A stretch of DNA of 64,000 bases. It comes from Staphylococcus sp. NRL 16/872 (GTDB taxonomy: Bacteria; Bacillota; Bacilli; Staphylococcales; Staphylococcaceae). The notes under the pieces are model-generated. The model did not search any database. It worked only from the letters and a program-made list of their open reading frames with translations, and had not been told where the DNA came from. This document shows, piece by piece, positions 1 to 9,463 of the stretch (positions are counted from its first letter, which is position 1; every line of letters begins with the position of its first letter). A program made the translations under genes and the position numbers. The DNA is taken from assembly GCF_022815905.2 (NCBI RefSeq), contig NZ_CP119327.1, forward strand, positions 1,860,001-1,924,000, read 5' to 3'.

Positions 1-1296
1 TAATTGGGCCATATCTACTTCATAACGAAAACCTTGCCATAATGTACATAGTGTTTCATCTACAATAGTCATACTTAAGTGATTTTGTTCAAATTGAATA
101 TACGAATAAGTATATTCAATAATATCTTTAATTTGACTTCCTTTTAAACTTAATTCCATGGCTTTATCAGGATGAGGATAAGCATTATAAATATCTTTAT
201 TTGTAATGCTACCAATAAGACCTTTCTCACCATTTTTTGGCACATTAACACAACTGATGGCATTGTCATAAGCTAATTTGATACTATCATGCATGAGTTG
301 TGTAAATGGATGACCTTTACTTAATAAATCTTCTAATCCATTAACATGCATATCTAACCCACTATCTAATACAATTTCTTTAGACCAATGTTCTATGGCT
401 TTCCGATCATAATAAGTGATATCTAATAATTCTTTATCTTCTGCATATCCGCTCAAATCAATTACTTCAGATTGAATCGCTTCTTTTTCAAATGTATTCG
501 TGCGCTTTTTAAATTTTATTTTCACATGTACTAAGTCTTGAGCATTCTGACCCGCTTGAATATATGTTGTTTCATAATCGTTACCAATAAAAGTTTGATG
601 TTGATGAGCTGTAATCATCAAATCTATAACCCCTATTTCTTTCATTAATTTCTCCGCTTCATGTGAACTTTTTCCATGTCGTGGATTGGTGGTATTAATT
701 TTATCTATCCCACCATGATAAATTACGATTAAAAAATCTGGATGCTCTTTTTCATGTATGTATCTAATCCATCGTTTTGCGGAAAGTAATGATTTTTCAA
801 TACTGAGGTCTTTCTCCATTTCTGCATATTCGTTTTTCATTAAACCTTCTGCTGTTAACCCTACAATAGCAATTTTTACATTATTTAATTTTTTAATCAC
901 ATATGGTGTTGAAAAATATGGTTCCTTAGTCAACGCGTATTCTATATTAGCTGATAACCACTGAAAACGTGCTAATGATACCGCTTTAGTCAAAAATGAT
1001 AATCCAAATTTAAAATCATCTGGGCTAATCCCACTAGCATCATATTGCATCGCATTCATCAATTTAATCATAGGATGTCGTTTATAGGGTGCAACTAATG
1101 CATAGTAATGAGCAGCTAATGAACCAGCTAAACTTCCTCCGCTATCTAATAAAATAACATTGTTATTTTGTTCTCTAACATTTTTAACATAAGTTCCTGC
1201 ACGATAAATATTAGATCCAAAATCTCCGTTCATAAAATGACTATGCATATCAGATGTTGCTAAAATATCAATATTAAAACTTTCATTTCTATCCAC
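1..1296 (-). CDS. 5'-nucleotidase / 2',3'-cyclic phosphodiesterase family metallophosphatase (C-terminus cut off by window)
   Basis: This is a two-domain enzyme of the UshA/CpdB/YunD type, which hydrolyses nucleotide phosphate esters with two bound metal ions. The GTG start at 1296 follows AAGGGGTG. The 432 codons present are open to the left edge, so the C-terminus is missing. The N-terminus has the metal motif ATSDMHSHF at about residues 12-20, then ISPDDF where the family often has GNHEFD, and TAHQHQ for the GH.H metal-binding loop. There is no signal peptide, so it should act in the cytoplasm. The family motif around LLDxGD reads LLDSGGSLAGS here, so the usual bridging aspartate is a glycine. 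It lies downstream of a potassium transporter gene behind a terminator. The family is clear; the substrate is unknown. Confidence 0.8.
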   Translation of the reverse strand, partial: MDRNESFNIDILATSDMHSHFMNGDFGSNIYRAGTYVKNVREQNNNVILLDSGGSLAGSLAAHYYALVAPYKRHPMIKLMNAMQYDASGISPDDFKFGLSFLTKAVSLARFQWLSANIEYALTKEPYFSTPYVIKKLNNVKIAIVGLTAEGLMKNEYAEMEKDLSIEKSLLSAKRWIRYIHEKEHPDFLIVIYHGGIDKINTTNPRHGKSSHEAEKLMKEIGVIDLMITAHQHQTFIGNDYETTYIQAGQNAQDLVHVKIKFKKRTNTFEKEAIQSEVIDLSGYAEDKELLDITYYDRKAIEHWSKEIVLDSGLDMHVNGLEDLLSKGHPFTQLMHDSIKLAYDNAISCVNVPKNGEKGLIGSITNKDIYNAYPHPDKAMELSLKGSQIKDIIEYTYSYIQFEQNHLSMTIVDETLCTLWQGFRYEVDMAQL

Positions 1297-1374
1297 GTTT
1301 ACACACCCCTTATTTAAGGTTATTTTAACATTTATTTTTATCTATGTGTTATCGATATATTTTCTAAAAAGAAA

Positions 1375-1418
1375 AGACATTTCAAGTAAATTGGGTTATC
1401 AATTTACCTAAAATGTCT
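1375..1418 (-). terminator. Terminator after ktrD
   Basis: Arms AGACATTT and AAATGTCT enclose a second pair GTAAATTG/CAATTTAC. On the minus strand the stem is followed by CTTTTCTTTTT, so it should end the htrA-ktrD transcript. Confidence 0.75.
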
Positions 1419-1426
1419 GAAGAGAA

Positions 1427-2785
1427 TTAACCAATTTGAATACGTTCTTTAGGATAACTAAATTTATCTGGTTCTTTACGTCCTGATATCATGATAATAA
1501 ATGAGATTAAGCCAACGCGACCAATAAACATTAAAATCATAAGTACAACTTTAGTTATGCTAGAAATATTATCTGTTACACCTAACGATAAACCGCATGT
1601 TCCAAAGGCCGACATAACTTCAAAGAATACTTGTAAGAAACTAAGATTACCTCCTTCAGTAGCTAAAATGATAATCATACTTACAAAAGTGAGTACTGAA
1701 GCCATAGTAAATACAGCAAATGAGCGTTGGATGTCGACTACATGGATTTCCCTATTAAATACTTTAATAGAAGTCTTATCAGAATTATTATTAAAATTAA
1801 TTACAAATAAAATCAATATAGCGAATGTAGTAGTACGAATACCTCCACCTACTGAGCTTGGTGAAGAACCGATAAACATTAAAATACTCATAATTACATT
1901 CGTAGCATCACTTAATTGAGTGACATCAATGGTTTGTAATCCAGCACTTCGTGTAGTAGCAGATTGAAACAAAGCGTAAAACAACGATTGATGCCAACTT
2001 AATCCTTTAAATGCATTATTATGTTCAAGTGCTAAAATAACTAATACACCAAAAGTAAATAAAAAGAAATATGTTGTTGTAGTGATTTTAGTAAATAATG
2101 AAAATCTAAAGTGGCTTACTCGATTTCTAATATAAGCACGTATTTCTAATAATACTGGAAATCCTATAGAGCCTAAAATAATCAGAAACATTACAATCGT
2201 TTGAACAAAGTAATCGTGCGCATATGGAATTAATGATTGACCTGTTATATCTAAACCACCATTTGTAGTGGCAGATATAGAAACAAATAATCCTTGCATC
2301 AATGCATTTTTCAAATCTGGATTATCTCTATAAAAGTAAAAGGCCAATAATAATGCTCCTATAAATTCAATAGTGACAATCGTTTTAATAATTTCTAAAA
2401 TTAGTTTTACTGTGCCACTCATAGTATCTTTGTTATTGTCTAGCATGATTAATTGACGCTCGCGAATACCAATATGCTTACCGAGCACCACCCATAATAC
2501 TGTACCAATGGCCATAACTCCAATTCCACCGATATTTAGAATAATAAGTATAATGATTTGACCGAACGCCGAATATGTATCAACAATATTTACTGGAGTT
2601 AAACCTGTTACACTTATACCAGAAACGGCCACAAATAAAGTATCTATTGGCGAAACATTTACTCCTGGCTTATGCACAAAAGGAAGGTTCAATAATAAAA
2701 AAGCGACAATTATGGCTATTAGATAATATAAAACAATCCCTTGTTGAGGACTTGATTTTTTAAGTAACTTACTGAAAATAGACAT
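1427..2785 (-). CDS. ktrD: Ktr/Trk-type potassium channel subunit (KtrB/KtrD family)
   Basis: This is the ion-conducting membrane subunit of a Ktr K+ uptake system, which works as a dimer gated by a cytosolic RCK ring (KtrA/KtrC) encoded elsewhere. The 452-residue length fits. All four selectivity-filter glycine loops of the superfamily are visible: SVTGLTP (58-64), TTNGGLD, TRSAGLQ and GTCGLSLG, each between hydrophobic segments. ATG 2785 follows GAGGTGAC. It lies 18 bp after htrA on the same strand and probably shares its transcript. The location beside htrA and prfC matches the gene called ktrD in S. aureus; the choice between the KtrB and KtrD names rests on that context. Confidence 0.88.
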   Translation of the reverse strand: MSIFSKLLKKSSPQQGIVLYYLIAIIVAFLLLNLPFVHKPGVNVSPIDTLFVAVSGISVTGLTPVNIVDTYSAFGQIIILIILNIGGIGVMAIGTVLWVVLGKHIGIRERQLIMLDNNKDTMSGTVKLILEIIKTIVTIEFIGALLLAFYFYRDNPDLKNALMQGLFVSISATTNGGLDITGQSLIPYAHDYFVQTIVMFLIILGSIGFPVLLEIRAYIRNRVSHFRFSLFTKITTTTYFFLFTFGVLVILALEHNNAFKGLSWHQSLFYALFQSATTRSAGLQTIDVTQLSDATNVIMSILMFIGSSPSSVGGGIRTTTFAILILFVINFNNNSDKTSIKVFNREIHVVDIQRSFAVFTMASVLTFVSMIIILATEGGNLSFLQVFFEVMSAFGTCGLSLGVTDNISSITKVVLMILMFIGRVGLISFIIMISGRKEPDKFSYPKERIQIG

Positions 2786-2803
2786 TAACTTGTCACCTCA
2801 ACG

Positions 2804-4705
2804 TTATTTTAATTTTATTTTTATCTTTTGAGATTTTCCATCTCTAAAAATTTTCGCGGACAATGTTTTTAAATCTTGTCTGTGTTCAAAAAGAATCTGT
2901 CTATACTGTAAATTATCTTTTAAAGTTTTACTATCTAATTCTACAATGACATCGTCAGTTTTTAAACCTGATTTTTCACCTAAACCTCCATCTTTTATTT
3001 TTTTAACTATAACACCTTGATTAATTTCATTAGGTAGTTTTAAATTTTTTCTGTCATAACTATTCAATTCCGTTACATTTTCAATCGCTATTCCAGTATT
3101 AGGATATTCAATTTTCCCATGTTTTTCTAACTCATTTGCTATGGCTTGTGCATCATTAATAGGTATTGCAAAGCCCATACCTTCAATACTCGGCATATTT
3201 ATTTTAAGTGAGGCTAATCCAATTAAGTCCCCATTTTTATCAACGACAGCTCCTCCTGAATTACCAGGATTTACAGGCGCATCAATTTGAAATGCTTTAA
3301 TGACCTCATCATTATTATTATCTTTATCAAAATCGACTGGCACTAAACGATTAATTCCTGAAACAATACCTTTAGACACAGTATTTTTAAAGTCATTGCT
3401 TAAAGGATTTCCTATAACTAAAATTGATTCCCCTACTACTATATGATTTGAGTTTCCAATATGAATAGGTTTCATGTTACTATTTTTCAATTTAACTTTA
3501 AGCACTGCAATATCAGACCATTTGTCTTTGCCCACCAAGGTAGCTTGAGTCGACTTATCATCATCATATGTTATTTTTATGTCATCACTTTGATCAATAA
3601 TATGCGTATTAGTCAAAATAAAAATAGTGTCGCCTACAGTTTTGTAGACGACACCTGAGCCAAGTTCATTATTTGAATTTATATTTGTTTTTTGAACTGA
3701 AGTATTCTTAGGTGTGTTACTTTCTACTGTTACGACTGATTTAACAGCGCTATTAGCAATTTTCATAGTTGTGGTATACTTCTTATCATTATTATCGCTT
3801 TGATTTATATTTTGATTATGTTTGGAATTAGAAAGAATCGAATTTAATACTAGAATTAGTAATAAAATAATGATTGCAATGACAATTTTTATCCAATGAC
3901 GTTGTAGAAAGGCTTTCACTTTATCCATAGTTTCATTACCGTTATTAGATTTTGTCGTTTCCTTTTGAGAATCTATGTTCTTCTTAGTGTTGCTCTCATT
4001 GTTTGATCCTTCTTGAGCTTTTAATTCTTTATCTTGTTTTACTTTTTGTGTAGATGAATTTGTGTGATGATGTTTTTCACCTTTTTTATTTTCTTCATTG
4101 TTTTTCTTATTATCTTTTCGCTTTTTCTTTGTTGTGGTTTTGTTATTTACTACACTATGTGGTTCATGATTATTATCTATGTGACTCGTTTGGTTATCAT
4201 AGACTGTTTCAACCTTTTGTTTCTTTGTTTTATCTTTATTCTCAGTAGCTTGCTCATCTTTTTCTTTGTTTTTATTTACTCTACTATATATAGGTTGAGA
4301 TTCTTTTTCTTTAGTTGAATTTTCTTTATCTGGGTGATGTTTCAATTGATTACTGTCTGTAGACTTGTTGTTTTCTTCTTTTAAACGTTTCTCTTCAGGT
4401 AACGTTAAATTATGATCTTTATTTTCTTCTTTGCTAGAAGAGTTACTACTGTTAGCTCTTAATTTTGCTTCATGTTGTTGCTGTTGTATTTCTTCTTGAG
4501 TTAATTTTTCAATTCTAGCTTTTCTTAAGTTATCTCGAACGCGTTCTTCATTTACCTTTACTAATTGTTGCTCTTTTTCGGCTAAACGCTCACGCTCTTC
4601 TTTCTCACGTGCAATTCTCTCTTCACGTTCTTCGTTATGAAAATATTCATGACGCTTACGACGATAACTATCGCGTGGTATGACGTGCTTTTTATCATTA
4701 TTCAA
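2804..4705 (-). CDS. htrA: Membrane-anchored HtrA/DegP-like serine protease with long charged N-terminal region
   Basis: This is a housekeeping quality-control protease acting on the outer face of the membrane. Residues 1 to about 265 are very rich in Lys, Glu, Asn and His and low in complexity, with heptad-like KEERER stretches. One membrane segment spans about 271-291. The trypsin-like domain follows, with the triad His368 (TNTHII), Asp398 (WSDIAVL) and Ser483 (PGNSGG). A PDZ domain fills about 530-633. The start is a TTG at 4705 behind TAGGAGTGG; there is no ATG in register with a better site. The orientation implied is N-terminus inside, protease outside. The charged extension is a staphylococcal peculiarity of unknown role and varies in length between species. 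Confidence 0.9.
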   Translation of the reverse strand: MNNDKKHVIPRDSYRRKRHEYFHNEEREERIAREKEERERLAEKEQQLVKVNEERVRDNLRKARIEKLTQEEIQQQQHEAKLRANSSNSSSKEENKDHNLTLPEEKRLKEENNKSTDSNQLKHHPDKENSTKEKESQPIYSRVNKNKEKDEQATENKDKTKKQKVETVYDNQTSHIDNNHEPHSVVNNKTTTKKKRKDNKKNNEENKKGEKHHHTNSSTQKVKQDKELKAQEGSNNESNTKKNIDSQKETTKSNNGNETMDKVKAFLQRHWIKIVIAIIILLLILVLNSILSNSKHNQNINQSDNNDKKYTTTMKIANSAVKSVVTVESNTPKNTSVQKTNINSNNELGSGVVYKTVGDTIFILTNTHIIDQSDDIKITYDDDKSTQATLVGKDKWSDIAVLKVKLKNSNMKPIHIGNSNHIVVGESILVIGNPLSNDFKNTVSKGIVSGINRLVPVDFDKDNNNDEVIKAFQIDAPVNPGNSGGAVVDKNGDLIGLASLKINMPSIEGMGFAIPINDAQAIANELEKHGKIEYPNTGIAIENVTELNSYDRKNLKLPNEINQGVIVKKIKDGGLGEKSGLKTDDVIVELDSKTLKDNLQYRQILFEHRQDLKTLSAKIFRDGKSQKIKIKLK

Positions 4706-4757
4706 AGCTGTCCACTCCTAACTTTATAATCACTACCTATAAATATGTATCATTTTA

Positions 4758-4875
4758 GACTGTAGACAAACTCTTTCACTCTTCGTCAACTTATCCGTAA
4801 CTTACTCATTTACGTATAGTAAACTCCCGTCGTTACGTATTTCGTTTTCTCGGTTGAAAAGGGTTTTCTGACAGT
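4758..4875. repeat. 118-bp inverted-terminal-repeat element, copy 1
   Basis: It starts GACTGTAGACAAACTCTTT and ends AAGGGTTTTCTGACAGT, ends that are imperfect inverted repeats of each other. A second copy of identical length lies at 35480-35597 with about 17 differences by manual alignment. It has no open frame and looks like a small non-autonomous (MITE- or REP-like) intergenic element upstream of htrA. The rest of the 378-bp gap (4706-5083) is AT-rich and holds the terC terminator. Confidence 0.75.
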
Positions 4876-5027
4876 TTTTTCAATTCTTATTACTTTATAG
4901 GCACATACAAGATGCCTATTAAAATTTGTTAATTTTAAGTAATATATTCATTAATTAAATTTTAATATCAAAAGTACTAATAAGCAATGAATAGACCGTT
5001 TATTTTCTTAATTTTATAAGAAAAAGA

Positions 5028-5063
5028 CCTTTCAAAGCTTGTTTAGAATTAAACTTTGAAAGG
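5028..5063 (-). terminator. Terminator after terC-family gene
   Basis: On the minus strand CCTTTCAAAGTTT pairs with AAGCTTTGAAAGG and is followed by TCTTTTTCTT. Confidence 0.8.
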
Positions 5064-5083
5064 CAGTAAATGTATATTTTTAA

Positions 5084-5878
5084 TTATTTTGCTTTCTTTT
5101 TATTATTGCGTACTGATGTTAACCAACCAATCACAACTAATAAAATCATGACAACCCAGAAGATTGTTTGCCATAGCGCACTATGTGGGAAGTCTTCTGG
5201 TAAAATGCCGATATCTTTATGAGCAAGTACGATAACGACTAATTTAATACCTACCCATCCAACGATAGCGAATGCAGCTCCTTCTAAGCCTGGGTATTTA
5301 TTTAATAAGTCAACAAACCATGTTGCAGCGAAACGCATTAAAATAACACCAATCATTCCGCCTATAAACATAACACCAAATTGACCTAAATCCATTCCTC
5401 CAAAGTGAATACCCATTTTAGGAAGTGTAACGGCAATTGCCATAGCGGCTAACATAGAGTCAATTGCAAATGCGATATCTGCAAATTCCACTTTCAATAC
5501 AGTACCCCAAAATTGCAGAGGACCTACTTTCTTTTCAACGCCAGATTCATCATAGTGAAGGTCGTCTCCAGCTTCATGTTCATCCTCTTTTTTATGGAAG
5601 AAATTCCAAAGATTTCGAATAGACATAAAGATTAAATATGCTGCACCAAGAGCTTGAATAAACCAAAAGTTAACAATAATACTAATTAAGAATAATGCAA
5701 TAAAACGAAATACAAATGCGCCTAAAAGGCCATAAAATAGTGCTTTTTTACGCTGCTCAGGCGGTAAATGTTTTACCATCACAGCCATTACGACAGCATT
5801 ATCTGCTGCTAATAATCCTTCTAAAAATACAAGGACTAAGATTACCCATAAATACGGTAATATTAAACTCGGATCCAT
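5084..5878 (-). CDS. TerC-family integral membrane protein (probable Mn2+ exporter, YkoY/MeeF-like)
   Basis: This is a multi-spanning TerC-family protein of 264 residues with about seven membrane segments. The family's intramembrane acidic motifs are visible: EGLLAADNAVVMAV near the N-terminus and VEFADIAFAIDSMLAA in the middle, both with buried Asp/Glu suited to cation binding. The chosen start is ATG 5878, which follows AAAGGAG with 9-nt spacing; an in-frame TTG at 5899 overlaps that binding site and is unlikely. A yybP-ykoY riboswitch sits directly upstream, and B. subtilis relatives under this riboswitch (YkoY/MeeF) export manganese, so Mn2+ efflux or metalation of exported enzymes is the inferred role. 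It is transcribed alone, between two terminators. Confidence 0.88.
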   Translation of the reverse strand: MDPSLILPYLWVILVLVFLEGLLAADNAVVMAVMVKHLPPEQRKKALFYGLLGAFVFRFIALFLISIIVNFWFIQALGAAYLIFMSIRNLWNFFHKKEDEHEAGDDLHYDESGVEKKVGPLQFWGTVLKVEFADIAFAIDSMLAAMAIAVTLPKMGIHFGGMDLGQFGVMFIGGMIGVILMRFAATWFVDLLNKYPGLEGAAFAIVGWVGIKLVVIVLAHKDIGILPEDFPHSALWQTIFWVVMILLVVIGWLTSVRNNKKKAK

Positions 5879-5912
5879 AGGGGACAACTCCTTTTTCAAT
5901 TAATACAAATAA

Positions 5913-6048
5913 AGAGACCTATGCTAAATAATAGCAAAGGTCTCACTTAGCAATTCATTTGCCCACTTTACCGGAAGTGTCTACTTCGTAATGACGATAA
6001 AGCGCTAAACCACATTGTTAAACGCGTGGTTCTCAAGTTACTCCCCTC
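5913..6048 (-). promoter_or_regulatory. yybP-ykoY manganese riboswitch with terminator
   Basis: Read on the minus strand, the leader begins with the hallmark GGGGAGTA (6046-6039). It runs through paired arms (AACCACGCG / TGTGGTTTAGCG) and GTCATTACGAAG to GTGAGACC (5946-5939). The 3' end is a strong hairpin (5913-5945, GAGACCT with AGGTCTC) followed by TTTATTT, an intrinsic terminator 35-40 nt before the start of the TerC gene. In this riboswitch class Mn2+ binding stabilises the aptamer and prevents termination, so the gene should be switched on by excess manganese. Confidence 0.88.
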
Positions 6049-6083
6049 TGACATAATGTCATAGGTATTCATTTGTTAAGTGT

Positions 6084-6113
6084 ATTATAACCAATATTCT
6101 TAATAATATACAA
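6084..6113 (-). promoter_or_regulatory. Promoter for the manganese riboswitch-terC transcript
   Basis: Minus-strand TTGTAT (6113-6108), an 18-nt spacer, then TATAAT (6089-6084), placed about 40 nt before the riboswitch. Confidence 0.6.
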
Positions 6114-6169
6114 TTATTATTTACTAAATTGATAGGTTTTGATGATAATTTTCAGGTAATCACTTAAGT

Positions 6170-7732
6170 TTACAGTAAACTATATAGTTTAATTTCTGGG
6201 AATTTTTCTTCGAACCAGCGCGTAGCAAATTCATTTTCGAATAAGAAGACAAAGTTATCATATCTATCTTTCACTAAGATTGAACGAGAGGTATTCATTT
6301 TATCTTGAATATCATCTTCATTTTCAATCCAACGTGCTATTTTTCTACCAACAGGTTCCATCACGACATCTACGTTGTATTCATTTTTCATACGGTGTTC
6401 GAACACTTCAAATTGCAGTTGTCCCACTGCACCAAGAATAATTTGGTTAGTATGCAACGTTTTATAGTATTGAATTGCACCTTCTTGTACTAATTGTTCA
6501 ATACCTTTATGGAAATGTTTTTGCTTCATAACGTTTTTCGCAGATACTTTCATAAATATCTCTGGCGTGAACTGTGGTAAATCTTGGAAACTAAATTTCT
6601 GTTTACCGCCTACTAGTGTATCTCCAATTTGATAGTTACCTGTGTCATATAAACCAATGATGTCTCCTGCTACAGCATGATTAACCGTTTCTTTATCATC
6701 GGCCATAAATGAGGTTGAACGTGTAATCTTTTGTTTTTTCTCAGTACGTTGTAATGTAATATCCATACCACGTTCAAATGCACCACTAACTACACGCATA
6801 AATGCAATTCTATCACGGTGTTTAGGGTCCATGTTTGCTTGAATTTTAAAAATAAATCCTGAGAAATCTTCGTCAAATGGACTTACTTCTACGTCTTCAT
6901 TAGTTTGTCGTGCATTTGGCATAGGTGCATGGTCTACGTAAGCATTTAGAAAGTTCTGAACCCCAAAGTTTGCTAAAGCTGAACCGAAGAATACAGGTGT
7001 TAATTCACCGTTTAATAACGCTTCGTTATCAAATTCTTCTCCCGCTTCTTCAACTAGCATAAATTCTTCAATAGCTTGTTCGAAAGCACTATCATTAGAA
7101 ATAGCATGCTCTTCTTCTAATTCATAATCATCATTTAAATGTAAAACATTTTCTTCATCTCTAAAAGGTTCAATTGATTTAGATTGACGATCAATGATAC
7201 CAAAGAAATTTTGACCCATGCCGATTGGCCAATTCATTGGATACGTATCAATGTTTAAAGTTTCTTCAATTTCATCTAATAATTCAAACGGCTCTTTACC
7301 TACACGGTCTAACTTATTAATAAATGTAAAAATTGGAATACCTCTCATTTTACATACTTTGAATAATTTTAATGTTTGAGGCTCAATCCCTTTCGCACAG
7401 TCAATAACCATGACCGCACTGTCTACAGCCATTAACGTACGATACGTATCTTCAGAAAAGTCTTCGTGCCCTGGTGTATCTAAGATATTAATTTTATAAT
7501 CATCGTAATCAAATTGCATTACAGAACTTGTTACAGAGATACCACGTTCTTGTTCTACTTTCATCCAGTCACTCGTAGCAAATTTTCCAGTCTTTTTACC
7601 TTTAACAGTACCTGCTTCACGAATCGCTCCACTAAAATATAATAATTTTTCAGTTAATGTTGTTTTACCAGCATCCGGGTGAGAGATAATGGCAAATGTC
7701 TTTCTTGACTCTACTTCTTCTTTTAAGCTCAT
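6170..7732 (-). CDS. prfC: Peptide chain release factor 3
   Basis: RF3 is the translational GTPase that recycles RF1/RF2 from the ribosome after termination. The 520-residue length is typical. G-domain motifs are intact: SHPDAGKTT (P-loop, about residue 17), DTPGHEDF (G3) and NKLD (G4), followed by domains II and III. ATG 7732 follows AAGGAGAATATTAA and overlaps the stop of the preceding small gene by 4 bp (ATGA), so translation is coupled in the murE - small protein - prfC operon. Confidence 0.96.
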   Translation of the reverse strand: MSLKEEVESRKTFAIISHPDAGKTTLTEKLLYFSGAIREAGTVKGKKTGKFATSDWMKVEQERGISVTSSVMQFDYDDYKINILDTPGHEDFSEDTYRTLMAVDSAVMVIDCAKGIEPQTLKLFKVCKMRGIPIFTFINKLDRVGKEPFELLDEIEETLNIDTYPMNWPIGMGQNFFGIIDRQSKSIEPFRDEENVLHLNDDYELEEEHAISNDSAFEQAIEEFMLVEEAGEEFDNEALLNGELTPVFFGSALANFGVQNFLNAYVDHAPMPNARQTNEDVEVSPFDEDFSGFIFKIQANMDPKHRDRIAFMRVVSGAFERGMDITLQRTEKKQKITRSTSFMADDKETVNHAVAGDIIGLYDTGNYQIGDTLVGGKQKFSFQDLPQFTPEIFMKVSAKNVMKQKHFHKGIEQLVQEGAIQYYKTLHTNQIILGAVGQLQFEVFEHRMKNEYNVDVVMEPVGRKIARWIENEDDIQDKMNTSRSILVKDRYDNFVFLFENEFATRWFEEKFPEIKLYSLL

Positions 7733-7989
7733 TTAATATTCTCCTTTAAATCTTGCGCAATCCATTCAGATAATTTAGAAGCAATACGTGTCGCTTCATT
7801 TTCATCCTTAAAAGTAAATAATTGCATCACTAATTCTTCTTCAATTTCACTTATACCCATGTTTATATAATCAATTTCTACAGACCAAAACATATCTGGT
7901 ATAGCTATCATTATTTGTTTTATCTCTTCATTTTTATAAAGATACACATTTACAACTTCATTTTGTTCAGAAAATTGTTTAATCCTCAA
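7729..7989 (-). CDS. Small conserved protein of unknown function between murE and prfC (possibly YueH-like)
   Basis: This acidic cytoplasmic protein of about 86 residues has no signal peptide or membrane segment and no motif that I recognise. Its middle part ([16 protein letters not shown]) and C-terminal helix suggest a small alpha/beta fold. Start choice is uncertain: in-frame TTG 8004, GTG 7998 and TTG 7989 exist. I prefer 7989 (MRIKQFSEQ), which has GGTGG just upstream; every option overlaps the end of murE. It overlaps prfC by 4 bp. The resemblance to proteins named YueH is a memory-based guess. The tight overlap on both sides makes it a real gene. Confidence 0.75.
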   Translation of the reverse strand: MRIKQFSEQNEVVNVYLYKNEEIKQIMIAIPDMFWSVEIDYINMGISEIEEELVMQLFTFKDENEATRIASKLSEWIAQDLKENIK

Positions 7990-9463
7990 CTGGGCCACCG
8001 CCAAATTTTTTATAAGCTGCTTCTAATCCAATTAAGTCATCTCTATGAGGCAATTTAACATGTCCTGGCATAATTTGATATGGTTCTCTTCCTTTAGAAG
8101 CTAAGACGACTGTGTCCCCTGGTTCTGCGATGTCAATCGCATGTTTGATCCCTTCAGCTCTATCATCAAATTCAACATAGTTATCATGCGTAGCTCCTTT
8201 AGCTAATTCACCAGTTAACATTTTAGGGTCATCATTCGCTGGGTTATCTGGTGTGAAAATCACATAGTCTGCACGACATGCAACTGCGCCCATTTCAGGC
8301 GTTTTAGTTAAATCTCGTTCTCCAGCCATGCCTACTAAGAAAATAAGCTTTTGTTTTACGAACGGTTTAACTGCATCGATAAGCTTATTCATTCCATCAG
8401 CTGTGTGGGCATAGTCTATAATTAAATCAATCGGTAATGATGGATCTAACACTTCTAAACGTCCTTCTACTGGTTCTAATGATCTAACGACGCGTACAAT
8501 ATCTTCCATTTTAATACCTTTACTCCAAACAGCAATCATTGCAGCCATGATATTTGAAATATTAAATTTACCAACATATGGTGTTTGAACATGATATGTA
8601 CCAACTGGTGTGACGAAGTCGAATTGGACACCTTGTAATGATTCTTGGATATTTTTTGCCATAAATTGCGCTTCATTATCTATACCATAGCTCAATATCT
8701 CAAATGGTGTGACTGAGGCCAGATATTCTGAAAAATCATCATCATTGTTTAATACAACATATTTTTCTTTCGATAAATCTTCACCTAATTGGCTGAAAAG
8801 CAGTGATTTAGCATGACCATATGCTTCCATAGTCCCGTGGAAGTCTAAGTGATCTTGTGTAAGATTAGAGAAGATAGCGACATCAAATTCTACGCCTCTT
8901 AATCTTCCTAATGCTAAGCCGTGACTTGAAACTTCCATTGTCATTGCTTCTGCATCTTTATCGACAGCGTCTTTAATTTTCTTAGTTAATGAAACTGTTT
9001 CTGGGGTTGTGTTCGCTCCTTTAGTCTTGTGTTCATTAATTTGAAATCCATTTGTGCCCAAATATGCACTGCCTTTTCCTAAACCTCTGAAAATGAGGTG
9101 AATCATCGTAGCAATTGATGTTTTACCATTCGTACCTGTCACTCCAAAAGTTGTTAACTTTTGACTTGGATACTCAAATAATGTATGAGCAAGTAAACTA
9201 GCTACTCTTAATGTATCTGGAACGATGATTTGTGTTACATCGCCATGAATTTCTTGTTTGCGATTAACCACTATAATCTTAGCGCCTTGATCCACTACAT
9301 TCTGGCAAAACTTATGACTGTCAACAGTATATCCTTTTGATGCGACAAATATACTTCCTTCTTTTGCTGTACGTGAATCTGTAGTAATATCATTTACATT
9401 TATATCTAAAGTCCCAATAACTTCTTTGACTCTTATTTTTTCGAACAACTCATTCGCATTCAA
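7979..9463 (-). CDS. murE: UDP-MurNAc-L-Ala-D-Glu--L-lysine ligase
   Basis: This cytoplasmic ligase adds the third stem-peptide residue in peptidoglycan synthesis using ATP. It has the Mur ligase three-domain layout in 494 residues: an N-terminal UDP-binding domain, a central ATPase with GTNGKTS at about residue 110, and a C-terminal domain with DNPANDDP near residue 405. The DNPA form of that loop, rather than DNPR, is the mark of lysine-adding enzymes as in S. aureus. The start is TTG 9463 behind AAGGAG; the nearby ATG is out of frame. It heads the operon with the small protein and prfC. Confidence 0.96.
   Translation of the reverse strand: MNANELFEKIRVKEVIGTLDINVNDITTDSRTAKEGSIFVASKGYTVDSHKFCQNVVDQGAKIIVVNRKQEIHGDVTQIIVPDTLRVASLLAHTLFEYPSQKLTTFGVTGTNGKTSIATMIHLIFRGLGKGSAYLGTNGFQINEHKTKGANTTPETVSLTKKIKDAVDKDAEAMTMEVSSHGLALGRLRGVEFDVAIFSNLTQDHLDFHGTMEAYGHAKSLLFSQLGEDLSKEKYVVLNNDDDFSEYLASVTPFEILSYGIDNEAQFMAKNIQESLQGVQFDFVTPVGTYHVQTPYVGKFNISNIMAAMIAVWSKGIKMEDIVRVVRSLEPVEGRLEVLDPSLPIDLIIDYAHTADGMNKLIDAVKPFVKQKLIFLVGMAGERDLTKTPEMGAVACRADYVIFTPDNPANDDPKMLTGELAKGATHDNYVEFDDRAEGIKHAIDIAEPGDTVVLASKGREPYQIMPGHVKLPHRDDLIGLEAAYKKFGGGPVED

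Noticed and set aside
5879..5899. Longer TerC-family protein from TTG 5899
   Set aside because: The Shine-Dalgarno AAAGGAG would be inside the coding region; ATG 5878 fits it with 9-nt spacing.
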